From contig CAVSKK010000001.1 of the NCBI GenBank assembly GCA_963728535.1, forward strand, positions 2,294,001 through 2,358,000: 64,000 bases of DNA, written 5' to 3'. Shown piece after piece: positions 15,920 to 24,099 of the stretch. The notes below the pieces were generated by a model. The model saw only the letters and a list, made by a program, of their open reading frames with translations. It was not told the DNA's origin and ran no database searches. The DNA is from VAXT01 sp963728535. Lineage in GTDB: Bacteria; Actinomycetota; Thermoleophilia; Gaiellales; Gaiellaceae. The translations under genes and the position numbers were made by a program. How positions within the stretch are numbered: the stretch's first letter is position 1; every line of letters starts with the position of its first letter.

Positions 15920-16707
15920 TGGCAAGGAAGAAGCCAGGCCGGGTTCATCAGCTCCTCCAGCTATTGCTCTATCCGCTCAGCTGGCTCGAGGAGCGCTCGG
16001 GGCTCGTCGGCGGGGTCAAGTACTTCCTCTTCCGCAAGGTTCCGGCCGACATCAGCTGGGGGCACACGCTCGGCTCGGCGGCGCTGACCGCGTTCATCGT
16101 CCAGGCCGTCACCGGCGTCATTCTCGCCATGTACTACAAGCCCGATCCGAACTCGGCCTACGAGTCGATCCGGCACATCACGGACGACTTGGCGCTCGGG
16201 TGGCTCGTGCGCGGGATGCACCGCTGGGGAGCAAGCGTCTTCATCATCCTGCTCTTCCTGCACATGGGCCGCGTGTTCCTCTACGGCGCGTACAAGTACC
16301 CGCGTGAGCTGAACTGGATCGTCGGCGCGTTGATCCTCGTGCTCGGGATGATGGAGGGGTTCTTCGGGTACCTGCTGCCCTGGGACCAGACCGCGTACTG
16401 GGCGACGGTCGTCGGCGTCAACCTCCAGGCGACTGGGCCGTTCATCGGGCCATTCCTCGGTGACGTGCTGCGTGGCGGCGCGGAGATTGGACCCGAAACA
16501 CTGGCCCGGTTCTACTCGCTGCACATGCTCGTGCTGCCCGGCGCGCTGATCGGGCTGATCGTGTTGCACCTGTACCTCGTCGTGCGCCTCGGCGTCACGT
16601 CGCCCCCGTGGTCGCCGACGGGCGCCGGCCGGCCACAGCCAGGCCCGCCGCCTCCGCAGCGGAAGGGACTGGTCGCGCCGGGTGCGCGAGGAGCGCGCAA
16701 GCGATGA
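15919..16707 (+). CDS. Cytochrome b (b6-type N-terminal subunit) of the bc complex
   Basis: 262 residues with four membrane helices and the haem-binding histidines in RGMHRWGASVFIILLFLHMGR and in FYSLHMLVLPGALIGLIVLH. Other b-type marks are FIVQAVTGVILAMYY and GFFGYLLPWDQTAYW. It ends after the fourth helix, so this is a short b6-like protein whose remaining helices are supplied by the next gene. It forms the quinol-oxidising core with the Rieske and subunit IV-cytochrome c proteins. ATG shares one base with the Rieske TGA. The tail is rich in proline and basic residues. Confidence 0.92.
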   Translation: MARKKPGRVHQLLQLLLYPLSWLEERSGLVGGVKYFLFRKVPADISWGHTLGSAALTAFIVQAVTGVILAMYYKPDPNSAYESIRHITDDLALGWLVRGMHRWGASVFIILLFLHMGRVFLYGAYKYPRELNWIVGALILVLGMMEGFFGYLLPWDQTAYWATVVGVNLQATGPFIGPFLGDVLRGGAEIGPETLARFYSLHMLVLPGALIGLIVLHLYLVVRLGVTSPPWSPTGAGRPQPGPPPPQRKGLVAPGARGARKR

Positions 16708-17525
16708 ACAGACGACTGGAACAACGACGCGCGGACCACGCGCAGTACAAGAAGGACGTCAAGGAGCGCGGGAAGCCGTTCTACCCGTTCGCGATGTTCC
16801 ACGACACGGTGATGAGCCTGCTCGTCGTCTGCGTGATCGTCGCGCTCTCCGTGGTCTGGAAGTTCACCGCGGAGGAGGGCCCGACGGACGAGGATTCTGG
16901 CTGGCTCGGCAAGCTCTACGACGAGAAGGCCGACCCCGGGACGACGAGCTTTACTCCGCGTCCCGACTGGTACTTCTACTTCCTCTTCTACCTGTTGCGG
17001 ATCTTCAAGTGGCCGGAGTCGGTGATCCTCGGCACGGTCATCGTGCCGACGATCGCGATGGTGCTCTTGCTTGCGCTGCCGTTCCTCGACGTGAGCCGCG
17101 AGCGCCGGCCGCTGCGCCGGCCGGTGGCGATGGTCGCGGCAGTGCTGACGATCATCTCGATGGGCGCGCTGACCTACAAGGGCGCGGTCGCGAAGGAGGC
17201 GACTCCTTCCGAGTCGCTCGCCATGGTCGATGCGTGGGCGGCGAGCGGGGGTTTCAGCGACAACGCGGATGCCGTTGCCGGGGCCGAGATCTTCGCGCAG
17301 GTCGGCTGCCAGAACTGCCACCTCTACCAGGGCAGCGGCGGCACGATCGGGCCCGATCTGACTTCGATCGGCAAGACGTCGAACCGGGGCGTGGAGGGCT
17401 TCGCGAACTACGTGGCCAACCCGGCCGATTTCGGCAACACGCAGATGCCGTCGTTCTCTGATCTCGGGCAGGACAACCTGAACCAGCTCGGCGAGTTCCT
17501 CCAGGCGTCCCAGGGCTCGAAATGA
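16704..17525 (+). CDS. Subunit IV - cytochrome c fusion of the bc complex
   Basis: 273 residues. The N-terminal part resembles subunit IV/petD: a cytoplasmic basic start, YPFAMFHDTVMSLLVVCVIVALS, then RPDWYFYFLFYLLRIFKWPE and two more helices. After about residue 160 comes an exported class I cytochrome c domain with the haem site CQNCH (202-206) and a methionine ligand candidate in NTQMPSF. The same fusion (subunit IV plus haem c) is known from Gram-positive b6c complexes and removes the need for a separate cytochrome c1. ATGA overlap with the cytochrome b stop and a second ATGA overlap with ubiX show tight coupling. Confidence 0.9.
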   Translation: MNRRLEQRRADHAQYKKDVKERGKPFYPFAMFHDTVMSLLVVCVIVALSVVWKFTAEEGPTDEDSGWLGKLYDEKADPGTTSFTPRPDWYFYFLFYLLRIFKWPESVILGTVIVPTIAMVLLLALPFLDVSRERRPLRRPVAMVAAVLTIISMGALTYKGAVAKEATPSESLAMVDAWAASGGFSDNADAVAGAEIFAQVGCQNCHLYQGSGGTIGPDLTSIGKTSNRGVEGFANYVANPADFGNTQMPSFSDLGQDNLNQLGEFLQASQGSK

Positions 17526-18112
17526 GAGTTTTCCTCGGGATCACTGGCGCCTCCGGGGCGCCCTATGCCGCACGCCTTGTCGACGCTCTGGCCGCGGCCG
17601 ACTGCGAGGTCGGCGTCAGCGCCTCGGCAGCCGGCGTGCAGGTGCTGGCCACTGAGCTGTACGGCGATCCGCGGCTGCCCCGGGACGAGGTGCTGGCGCG
17701 TTTCACCGAGCGGGCGGGCGCCGCAGTGACGGTCTACGACCCGCACGACTACTCCGCACCGTACGCGAGCGGGTCGGCGCGGGTCGACGGCTACGTCGTC
17801 TGTCCCTGCTCGATGGCGACCGCCGGCACGATCGCGACCGGCGGCGAGGCGAACCTGATCCACCGTGCAGCGGGCGTCGCGCTCAAGGAGGGCCGAAAGC
17901 TCGTTCTCGTTCCGCGCGAGACCCCGCTCTCGACGATCCACCTGGAGAACCTGCTGAAGCTGCGTCAGGCCGGCGCGGTCATTCTCTTCGCGGCGCCGGG
18001 CTTCTATCACGGCGCCGAGACGATCGACGACCTCGTCGACTTCATAGCCGGCCGCTGCCTCGCCCAGCTCGGTCTCGACACGACGCTGGTCAAACCGTGG
18101 GGCGACGAATGA
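17522..18112 (+). CDS. ubiX: Flavin prenyltransferase
   Basis: 196 residues, typical UbiX: GITGASGAPYAARLVDAL at the N terminus, PCSMATAGTIATG, LVLVPRETPLSTIHLENLLKL and a C-terminal GFYHGAETIDDLVDF. It attaches a dimethylallyl group to FMN, making the prenylated-FMN cofactor needed by the UbiD-type enzyme at 13461. It starts within the stop codon of the cytochrome gene (ATGA), so cofactor synthesis is coupled to the respiratory complex genes. After it there is a 139-base gap with an inverted repeat. Confidence 0.95.
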   Translation: MRVFLGITGASGAPYAARLVDALAAADCEVGVSASAAGVQVLATELYGDPRLPRDEVLARFTERAGAAVTVYDPHDYSAPYASGSARVDGYVVCPCSMATAGTIATGGEANLIHRAAGVALKEGRKLVLVPRETPLSTIHLENLLKLRQAGAVILFAAPGFYHGAETIDDLVDFIAGRCLAQLGLDTTLVKPWGDE

Positions 18113-18128
18113 GCCCTGTCCAACACCA

Positions 18129-18241
18129 CCATGTCCGGCGTCTGACACCGGACATGTCCCATCGGAACAGGTGCGGGCGCTCAACGATGCGGGCCTCGGG
18201 CCAAACCGGCCATGTCTTGGTGTCAGACGCCGGCCATGTCC
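18129..18241. repeat. Inverted pair of REP-like palindromic elements
   Basis: Two copies of a roughly 31-base element in opposite orientation: 18129-18159 and about 18210-18241. The cores are perfect inverses: GGCGTCTGACACC (18137-18149) and GGTGTCAGACGCC (18219-18231), each flanked by CATGTC/GACATG. Each copy is itself a near palindrome. They fill the gap between ubiX and the methyltransferase gene and could form a large hairpin in RNA. A third, diverged copy lies inside the sat coding region at 57103. Confidence 0.6.
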
Positions 18242-18251
18242 TGGAGATCGT

Positions 18252-18935
18252 GTGACGACGCAGGCTGGGACGCTGCCGCCCGAAGGGGTTCGGCGCATGT
18301 TCGACCGGATCGCGCCGGTCTACGACTCGATGAACCGGCTGATGACGGCCGGGCTCGATCGCCGCTGGCGAGTAGCTACGGCTCGGGCGGTGGTCAGAGA
18401 CGGCGACAGGGTCCTGGACGTCTGTTGCGGGACCGGCGATCTCTCGATCGCCGCGCGCGAAGCGGGCGGCGAAGTCACCGGTCTGGACTTCTCCGAGCCG
18501 ATGCTCGCGCGCGCACGCGAGAAAAGCTCAGACATCGACTGGGTCTCGGGCGATGCGCTCGCGCTCCCGTTCCCTGACGGGTCCTTCGATGCGGCGACGG
18601 TGGGCTTCGGGGTCCGCAACCTCGACGACCTCGAGCGCGGGCTCGCCGAGCTGCGGCGTGTTCTCGTGCCGGGAGGCCGCCTCGCGATCCTCGAGATCAC
18701 TAGGCCGAGAGGGCTCCTCGCGCCTTTCTATCGCTTCTGGTTCGACGGAGTGATTCCGCTGGCCGGGAAGGTGCTGCCCGGCGGCTCGGCCTATTCGTAC
18801 CTCCCTGCGAGCGTTCGCCGGTTTCCCGCGCCCGAGGGCCTTGCGAAGCTGCTCGACGAGGCCGGCTTCGACGAGATCTCCTGGCGCCTGTTCGCCGGCG
18901 GCATCGTCGCGCTGCACAAGGGGACTGCCCGCTGA
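18252..18935 (+). CDS. menG: Demethylmenaquinone methyltransferase-like (UbiE/MenG)
   Basis: 227 residues. The start MFDRIAPVYDSMNRLMTAGLD and the SAM-binding motif VLDVCCGTGDLSIAA are characteristic of UbiE/MenG, as are VGFGVRNLDDLERGL and GGRLAILEITRP and the SAYSYLPASVRRFP segment. It would methylate demethylmenaquinone as the last step of menaquinone synthesis, using S-adenosylmethionine. GTG at 18252 is used; the open frame upstream (from 18171) is repeat sequence. Its stop codon is shared with the start region of the polyprenyl synthase gene. Confidence 0.9.
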   Translation: MTTQAGTLPPEGVRRMFDRIAPVYDSMNRLMTAGLDRRWRVATARAVVRDGDRVLDVCCGTGDLSIAAREAGGEVTGLDFSEPMLARAREKSSDIDWVSGDALALPFPDGSFDAATVGFGVRNLDDLERGLAELRRVLVPGGRLAILEITRPRGLLAPFYRFWFDGVIPLAGKVLPGGSAYSYLPASVRRFPAPEGLAKLLDEAGFDEISWRLFAGGIVALHKGTAR

Positions 18936-19843
18936 GCGCCATCGCCACAGTGCGCGCCGCTCCCGGCCTCGACGCCTACCTCGACCAGCTCGAGGGTCGG
19001 CTCGCCGACGCCGTCGCCGCCCGAGCGGGGCTCGTCGCCGAAATCGGAGCGGAGGCCCTCGCCTCGGGCGGCAAACGCCTTCGGCCGCTGCTCGTCTTCC
19101 TGACGGCTCGCCCGGAGGACGATCCGCCGCTTGCGGCGGGCGCTGCGATCGAGCTCGTCCACATGGCGAGCCTCGTCCACGACGACCTGATCGACGGCGC
19201 AGAGCTGCGGCGCGGCCGAGCATCGGTCTGGTCGGCCTACGGGCCGGACGCTGCGAGGGCGGGCGGCGTCTATCTCTTCGCGCGCGCGTTCGCCGAGCTC
19301 GCTTCGACGGGCGACGCCGAAGGGGTCGGCATCCTCGCCGACTCAGCCCTCGGCCTCGTTCGCGGCGAGGCGCTCGAGCGCGGCCAGCGGCGCCGCCCCG
19401 ACACGACGGTCGAGGAATACCTGGAGCGCTGCACGCTCAAGACCGCGAAGCTGTTCGAGGCGGCCTGCCTGCTCGGAAGCCGGCGCGCCGAGCTGGGAGA
19501 GTTCGGCCTCGCGCTCGGCATCGCCTTCCAGATCATCGACGACTGCCTCGACTGCGCGGGCCAGACGGTCGAGACGGGGAAGCTCGCCGGCACCGATCTG
19601 CGGGAGGGGATCCCGACGCTGCCCCTCCTCCTCGCTGCGCGTGAGGACGAGGTCGTCCGCCGCGCGCTGGCCGGCGGATCGCTCGACGGAGCGCTGCTCA
19701 GGGTCGCCGCGAGCGGCGCGATCGAGGAGGCGCGCGAGGTCGCCCGCGGGTACGCCGAGCAGGCTCGCACCTGTCTCGAAGGGGTCGATTCGCGCGAGGA
19801 GCTCGACGCCATCGCCGACGCCGTGGTAGAGAGGACCGCGTAA
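18932..19843 (+). CDS. Polyprenyl diphosphate synthase
   Basis: About 303 residues (297 if GTG 18950 is used). It shows GGKRLRPLL, the first Asp-rich motif HDDLIDGAELRRGR and the second FQIIDDCLDCAGQ, so it should be a catalytic trans-prenyltransferase making the menaquinone side chain. The usual Gly-Asp of the GDFL helix is changed to GVYLFARA. The CTG at 18932 overlaps the TGA of menG (CTGA) and gives LSAIATVRAAPGLDAYL; GTG 18950 is the conventional alternative. It is followed directly by mqnE. Confidence 0.88.
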   Translation: MSAIATVRAAPGLDAYLDQLEGRLADAVAARAGLVAEIGAEALASGGKRLRPLLVFLTARPEDDPPLAAGAAIELVHMASLVHDDLIDGAELRRGRASVWSAYGPDAARAGGVYLFARAFAELASTGDAEGVGILADSALGLVRGEALERGQRRRPDTTVEEYLERCTLKTAKLFEAACLLGSRRAELGEFGLALGIAFQIIDDCLDCAGQTVETGKLAGTDLREGIPTLPLLLAAREDEVVRRALAGGSLDGALLRVAASGAIEEAREVARGYAEQARTCLEGVDSREELDAIADAVVERTA

Positions 19844-20950
19844 TGGCCGTCCTCGACCGCACCTCGACACTTCAGCCGATCCGCGAAAAGGTTGAGGCGG
19901 GCGAGCGGCTCGACCTGGAGGACGGGCTTGCGTTGATGGAGTCCGACGACCTGCTCGGGCTCGGGGAGCTCGCGGACCTGGCACGTCGCCGGCGTGGCGG
20001 CACCGACGAGGTCTACTTCGTCCAGAACCTGTATCTGAACCAGACGAACGTCTGCCGCGTGAAGTGCAAGTTCTGCGCCTTCGCGGTCACCCAGAAGCAA
20101 GAGGGCGCATACACGTACACCGCCGAGCAGCTCGTCGAGGACGCACTCAAACAGCGCGAGCTGACCGGCTTCACCGAGATCCACATGGTCGGGGGAGAGA
20201 GCCCGCACGTCGACTTCGACTACTACGTCCAGATCGTCCGGCAGCTTGCACGAGGCGATGCCGGACGTGCACCTGAAGCTCTTCACGGCGAGCGAGATCC
20301 ACCACATGACGAAGCTCTCGGGCCTCACGCACGAGGAGGTGCTGCGCGAGCTGCGCGACGCGGGGCTCGGCTCCCTGCCCGGCGGCGGCGCCGAGGTCTT
20401 CGCCGACCGCGTGCGGCGGCTCGTCGCCCCCGGCAAGGAGCATCCGGACAACTGGTTCCACGTCCACCGGACCGCGCACGCGCTCGGGATCCCGACGCAC
20501 TGCACGATGCTCTACGGGCACGTCGAGACCTACGAAGAGCGTGTCGACCACCTTCTCCGCCTGCGCAATCTCCAGGACGAGACGGGCGGCTTCCTCGCGT
20601 TCATCCCGCTCGCGTTCCACCCGGAGAACACGGTCTTCGAGCGCCGGGGCTGGAAGCACACGGCCGGGTCCGACGACCTGAAGGTGATCGCGGTGTCGCG
20701 CCTCCTGCTCGACAACGTTCCGAATGTGAAGGCCTACTGGATCATGATGGGCCTGCCGCTGACGCAAATTGCCCTGCATTTCGGGGCAAATGACGTACAG
20801 GGAACTGTTGTGCGGGAGGAGATCTTCCACGCGGCCGGGGCGACAACAGAGACGGAGCAGAAGATCGACGAGCTCGTCCGCGTCGTTCGTGAGGCAGGAC
20901 GGGTGCCTGTTCAACGGGACACGCTCTACAACGAGATCCGCCGTTGGTGA
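19843..20950 (+). CDS. mqnE: Aminodeoxyfutalosine synthase (radical SAM), frameshifted
   Basis: Two frames together give a normal 368-residue MqnE. The first (19843 to about 20245) holds NQTNVCRVKCKFCAFAV, the CxxxCxxC iron-sulfur site, and HMVGGESPHVDFDYY. The second (from about 20246) continues with HEAMPDVHLKLFTASEIHH, GSLPGGGAEVF and the C-terminal VPVQRDTLYNEIRRW. Removing one T at about 20245 (CAGCTTGCAC to CAGCTGCAC) restores VRQLHEAMPDV exactly. MqnE joins the MqnA product with S-adenosylmethionine in the futalosine pathway. The intact remainder suggests an assembly error or very recent lesion rather than a decayed pseudogene. Confidence 0.88.
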
Positions 20951-21708
20951 GGCTCGGCCGCATCTCGTACGTGAACATGGCGCCGGTCTTCCACCGGCTC
21001 GACGCCGAGGTCGAGGAGGTTCCCGGCGTGCCCACCGAGCTCGCCCGGGCGCTCCTTGCCGGAGAGGTCGACGTCGCCCCGATCCCATCGATCGAATGGG
21101 CGCGGAACGCCGACCGGCTGAAGCTCCTCCCGCGGCTCTGCGTCTCCTCGGAGGGCGCGGTCGACTCGATTCAGCTCGTCTCCTCGGTGCCGCTCGAGCG
21201 CATCCGGAGCGTTGCGGTCACGCCGGAAAGCGCGACCTCCATCGTGCTCGCGCGCGTTCTCCTGCCCGCTGCCGAGCAGGTTTCGCTCGACGAAGAGGCG
21301 GACGGAAAGCTCCTGATCGGCGATGCGGCGCTGCGCAGCGCTTTCGAGGATCCGACCCCGCACCACGACCTGGGCCGGATGTGGACTGAGCGCACCGGAC
21401 TGCCGATGGTGTTCGCGGTCTGGGCGACGCTCGATCCGCCGCCCGACGGGATCAACGAGCTCGAGGATGCCCTCGTAGCGTCGGTGCGCCAGGCCCGCGC
21501 CGAGCCGGGCGTTCTGGCGCGGGAGGCGAGCGAGCGCTACGGCTACCCCCCGGGCTTCCTCGCCCGCTACTTCGAGAAGCTGCGCTACCGGTTCGGCCCG
21601 CGCGAGCGTGCCGGGCTCTTCACGTTTATGGAGCTGGCCCGCGACGCCGGCGAGCTCGACCGCATCCCGGATCTCCGCTTCGTCGAGGGAGAGGTGGTGC
21701 CGGCATGA
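20947..21708 (+). CDS. mqnA: Chorismate dehydratase
   Basis: 253 residues of the MqnA/MqnD periplasmic-binding fold: the N terminus MRLGRISYVNMAPVFHRL is diagnostic, followed by DVAPIPSIEW, SVAVTPESATS and the C-terminal YGYPPGFLARYFEKLRYRFG. It removes water from chorismate to give 3-enolpyruvylbenzoate, the first futalosine-pathway step. GTG at 20947 overlaps the mqnE stop (GTGA); a TTG three bases earlier is possible. It precedes mqnC with an ATGA overlap. Confidence 0.92.
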   Translation: MRLGRISYVNMAPVFHRLDAEVEEVPGVPTELARALLAGEVDVAPIPSIEWARNADRLKLLPRLCVSSEGAVDSIQLVSSVPLERIRSVAVTPESATSIVLARVLLPAAEQVSLDEEADGKLLIGDAALRSAFEDPTPHHDLGRMWTERTGLPMVFAVWATLDPPPDGINELEDALVASVRQARAEPGVLAREASERYGYPPGFLARYFEKLRYRFGPRERAGLFTFMELARDAGELDRIPDLRFVEGEVVPA

Positions 21709-22820
21709 CCATCACCAACATGTCCAGGGACCTGGTCCCGGGACAGGTCCGCGAGGTGCTAGAGAAGGCCGTCGAGGGCGAGCGGATCACCGACGCCGAG
21801 GCGCTGACGCTCCTCGAGTCCAAGGACCTCGTCGCGATCGGCAGGGCCGCCGAGTCGCTGCGCGGGCAGCGCACCGACCCCGGCCGGATCACGTTCATCA
21901 TCGACCGGAACGTCAACTACACGAACGTCTGCGTCACCGACTGCGACTTCTGCGCCTTCTACCGCCGGCCCGGGGACCGCGCCGAGGGCTACCTGCTTCC
22001 GAAAACGGTCATCTTCAAGAAGATCGAGGAGACCCTCGCAATCGGCGGCACCGGCGTCCTCATGCAGGGCGGGCACCACCCCGACCTCGCCGTCGACTAC
22101 TACGAGGACCTCTTCCGCTCGATCAAGGAGCGCTACCCGATTCACCTGCACGCGCTGTCGCCGCCGGAGATCCAGCACATCGCGCGCCGCTCGAAGCTCG
22201 GGGTCCCGGCAACTCTGACGCGTCTGCGCGACGCGGGCCTCGACTCGATCCCCGGCGGCGGTGCGGAGATCCTCGTCGACCGCGTCCGCGACATCATCGC
22301 CCCGAAGAAGACGCGCACCGCCGACTGGCTGAACGTCATGCGCCACGCGCACCGCCTCGGCATGTCGACGACGGCCACGATGATGTACGGCCACGTCGAG
22401 ACGCTGGCCGAGCGGATCGAGCACATGCGCCGCATCCGCGAGCTCCAGGACGAGACCCGCGGGTTCCGCGCGTTCATCTCCTGGACGTTCCAGCCGCAGG
22501 GCACGAGGCTCGCACCGCTCGTCACCCATCACCCGACCTCGCTCGAATACCTGCTCACCCAGGCGGTGAGCCGGATCTACCTCGACAACGTCGATCACAT
22601 CCAGTCGTCCTGGGTGACCCAGGGGATGAAGGTCGGCCAGGTCGCCCTCGAGTTCGGCGCCGACGACCTCGGCTCGGTGATGATCGAGGAGAACGTCGTC
22701 TCGGCCGCCGGGACGACGCATCGCGCCTCGACCGACGACTTCATCGGCGCGATCAAGGCGCTCGGCAAGACCCCGGTGCAGCGCGACACGCTGTACCGGG
22801 ACGTGCGGGTCTGGAACTAG
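21705..22820 (+). CDS. mqnC: Cyclic dehypoxanthine futalosine synthase (radical SAM)
   Basis: 371 residues, full MqnC length. The 4Fe-4S/SAM site is NYTNVCVTDCDFCAFYRRPGD, followed by GEGYLL-type residues, VLMQGGHHPDLAVDYYE, DSIPGGGAEILVDRVR and SWTFQPQGTRLAP. It cyclises dehypoxanthine futalosine. It closes the cluster; mqnB, mqnD and the prenyltransferase are not in the window. ATG overlaps the mqnA stop as ATGA. There is no clear terminator in the 44 bases before the next gene. Confidence 0.95.
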   Translation: MTITNMSRDLVPGQVREVLEKAVEGERITDAEALTLLESKDLVAIGRAAESLRGQRTDPGRITFIIDRNVNYTNVCVTDCDFCAFYRRPGDRAEGYLLPKTVIFKKIEETLAIGGTGVLMQGGHHPDLAVDYYEDLFRSIKERYPIHLHALSPPEIQHIARRSKLGVPATLTRLRDAGLDSIPGGGAEILVDRVRDIIAPKKTRTADWLNVMRHAHRLGMSTTATMMYGHVETLAERIEHMRRIRELQDETRGFRAFISWTFQPQGTRLAPLVTHHPTSLEYLLTQAVSRIYLDNVDHIQSSWVTQGMKVGQVALEFGADDLGSVMIEENVVSAAGTTHRASTDDFIGAIKALGKTPVQRDTLYRDVRVWN

Positions 22821-22834
22821 CGCACCTGCAGCAC

Positions 22835-22867
22835 TAAGATCGCCGTTGTAGGAGGGGGAATGAATTG
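22835..22867 (+). promoter_or_regulatory. -10 box, strong ribosome site and TTG start
   Basis: TAAGAT (22835-22840) could be a -10 box. AGGAGGGGG (22850-22858) is the clearest ribosome-binding site in this part and sits 6 bases before TTG 22865. A mini-frame ATG AAT TGA at 22860 lies between them and is too close to the site to compete well. Confidence 0.5.
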
Positions 22868-24037
22868 AGATACGCGCTCGTCGTAGTGCTCGTCTGCGTC
22901 CTCGCCGTGCTCGCCGTCGCCGGCAACGGGGCGGCCGGTGCCCAGTACGCAGGGATCTACGTGATGAATGCCGACGGAAGCGGGCGGACGCGTCTGACGA
23001 GCAACCCGGCCGGAGACTGGACTCCCGCATGGTCGCCCGATGGCGCGAGCATTGCATTCAGCCACAGCCTCAGCGGGGGCATCTACGTGATGAACGCCAA
23101 CGGGAGTGATCCCCACCCCCTCACGAACCCCGGAACAGGCTACGACGTGGGGCCCGCCTGGTCGCCTGACGGTACGACGATCGCGTTCACGCGATTGTCG
23201 GATGGAGACTACGACGTCTTCGCGATCAACGCTGACGGCAGCGCGCTGAGGAATCTCACGAACACTCCTGGCCAGGACGCGGGCCCAGCGTGGTCTCCCG
23301 ACGGCTTGCGGATCGCCTTCGACACCAATCGCGCCGGCATCCTCGACATCTACGTCATGGACGCCGACGGAACCGACCAGAGACCAATCGCCGGTAGCCC
23401 GCTCGGCGGCTCTGAACCTGCCTGGTCTCCTGACGGGACGACGATCGCCTTCTCGAAAGGGGTCGGGCCACCGACGTACGACTACGACATCACGTTGATT
23501 GGTGCCGATGGGACCGGCGAGCGACGGCTGACGAACGATCTCGGCTTCGACTACAGCCCGGACTGGTCACCGGACGGGACGATGATCGCGTTCGGCCGTT
23601 CAGCGACTGGGATCTTCGTCGTCGACGTGGACGGCGGTGCCCTCCACGCGCTTACGACTGTTCCCAACGATGAGACGCCGGCGTGGTCGCCAGGGGGCAC
23701 GAAGATCGCGTTCCAGTACCGAACTCCGCCGCCGCCGCCCGGTGCGCCCCCGCCACCTCCACTTCCACCTCCACCTCCACCGCCTCCTCCTCCTGGGCCA
23801 CCACCTCCACCTCCACCGCCGTCTCCGCCGCGGCGCTGCATGGTTCCGCGGCTGATCGGGCTTCGGCTTGCGACCGCGCGGGCCCGGATCAAGCGCAGGC
23901 ACTGCTCCGTGGGCCGGGTGAGCTACAGGCGCTCGCGCGTGCGTCGGAACCGCGTCGTCGCCCAGAGGCCACGCGCAGGCACGCCTCGCCGGCGGGGAAC
24001 GCCCGTGCGGCTTGTCGTGAGCCGGGGGCTCGGCTAG
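22865..24037 (+). CDS. Secreted TolB-like beta-propeller with C-terminal PASTA domain
   Basis: 390 residues: a signal peptide (MRYALVVVLVCVLAVLAVAGNGAAG), then seven or so TolB/WD40-like blades marked by repeats of AWSPDGTTIAF and IYVMNADGSG, a proline-rich linker (about 300-328) and a basic C-terminal PASTA domain (CMVPRLIGLRLATARARI ... CSVGRV). The two cysteines of the tail probably form a disulfide. PASTA domains bind peptidoglycan, so the tail may hold the propeller at the wall. The TTG start is supported by the ribosome site. A neighbour carries the same tail on a different body. Confidence 0.8.
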   Translation: MRYALVVVLVCVLAVLAVAGNGAAGAQYAGIYVMNADGSGRTRLTSNPAGDWTPAWSPDGASIAFSHSLSGGIYVMNANGSDPHPLTNPGTGYDVGPAWSPDGTTIAFTRLSDGDYDVFAINADGSALRNLTNTPGQDAGPAWSPDGLRIAFDTNRAGILDIYVMDADGTDQRPIAGSPLGGSEPAWSPDGTTIAFSKGVGPPTYDYDITLIGADGTGERRLTNDLGFDYSPDWSPDGTMIAFGRSATGIFVVDVDGGALHALTTVPNDETPAWSPGGTKIAFQYRTPPPPPGAPPPPPLPPPPPPPPPPGPPPPPPPPSPPRRCMVPRLIGLRLATARARIKRRHCSVGRVSYRRSRVRRNRVVAQRPRAGTPRRRGTPVRLVVSRGLG

Positions 24038-24099
24038 CCGCTCTTCCGCATCCGGGCGCAAGGTGGTAGAACCTGCGCGTCCGCTTCTGGAGGGAGCTC

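Noticed and set aside
18171..18251. N-terminal extension of the quinone methyltransferase
   Set aside because: The 27 extra codons fall within the REP-like repeat region and the family start is just after GTG 18252.
23551..24061. Glycine/arginine-rich minus-strand frames opposite the propeller-PASTA gene
   Set aside because: They are the reverse complement of proline codons; no start context or family similarity.
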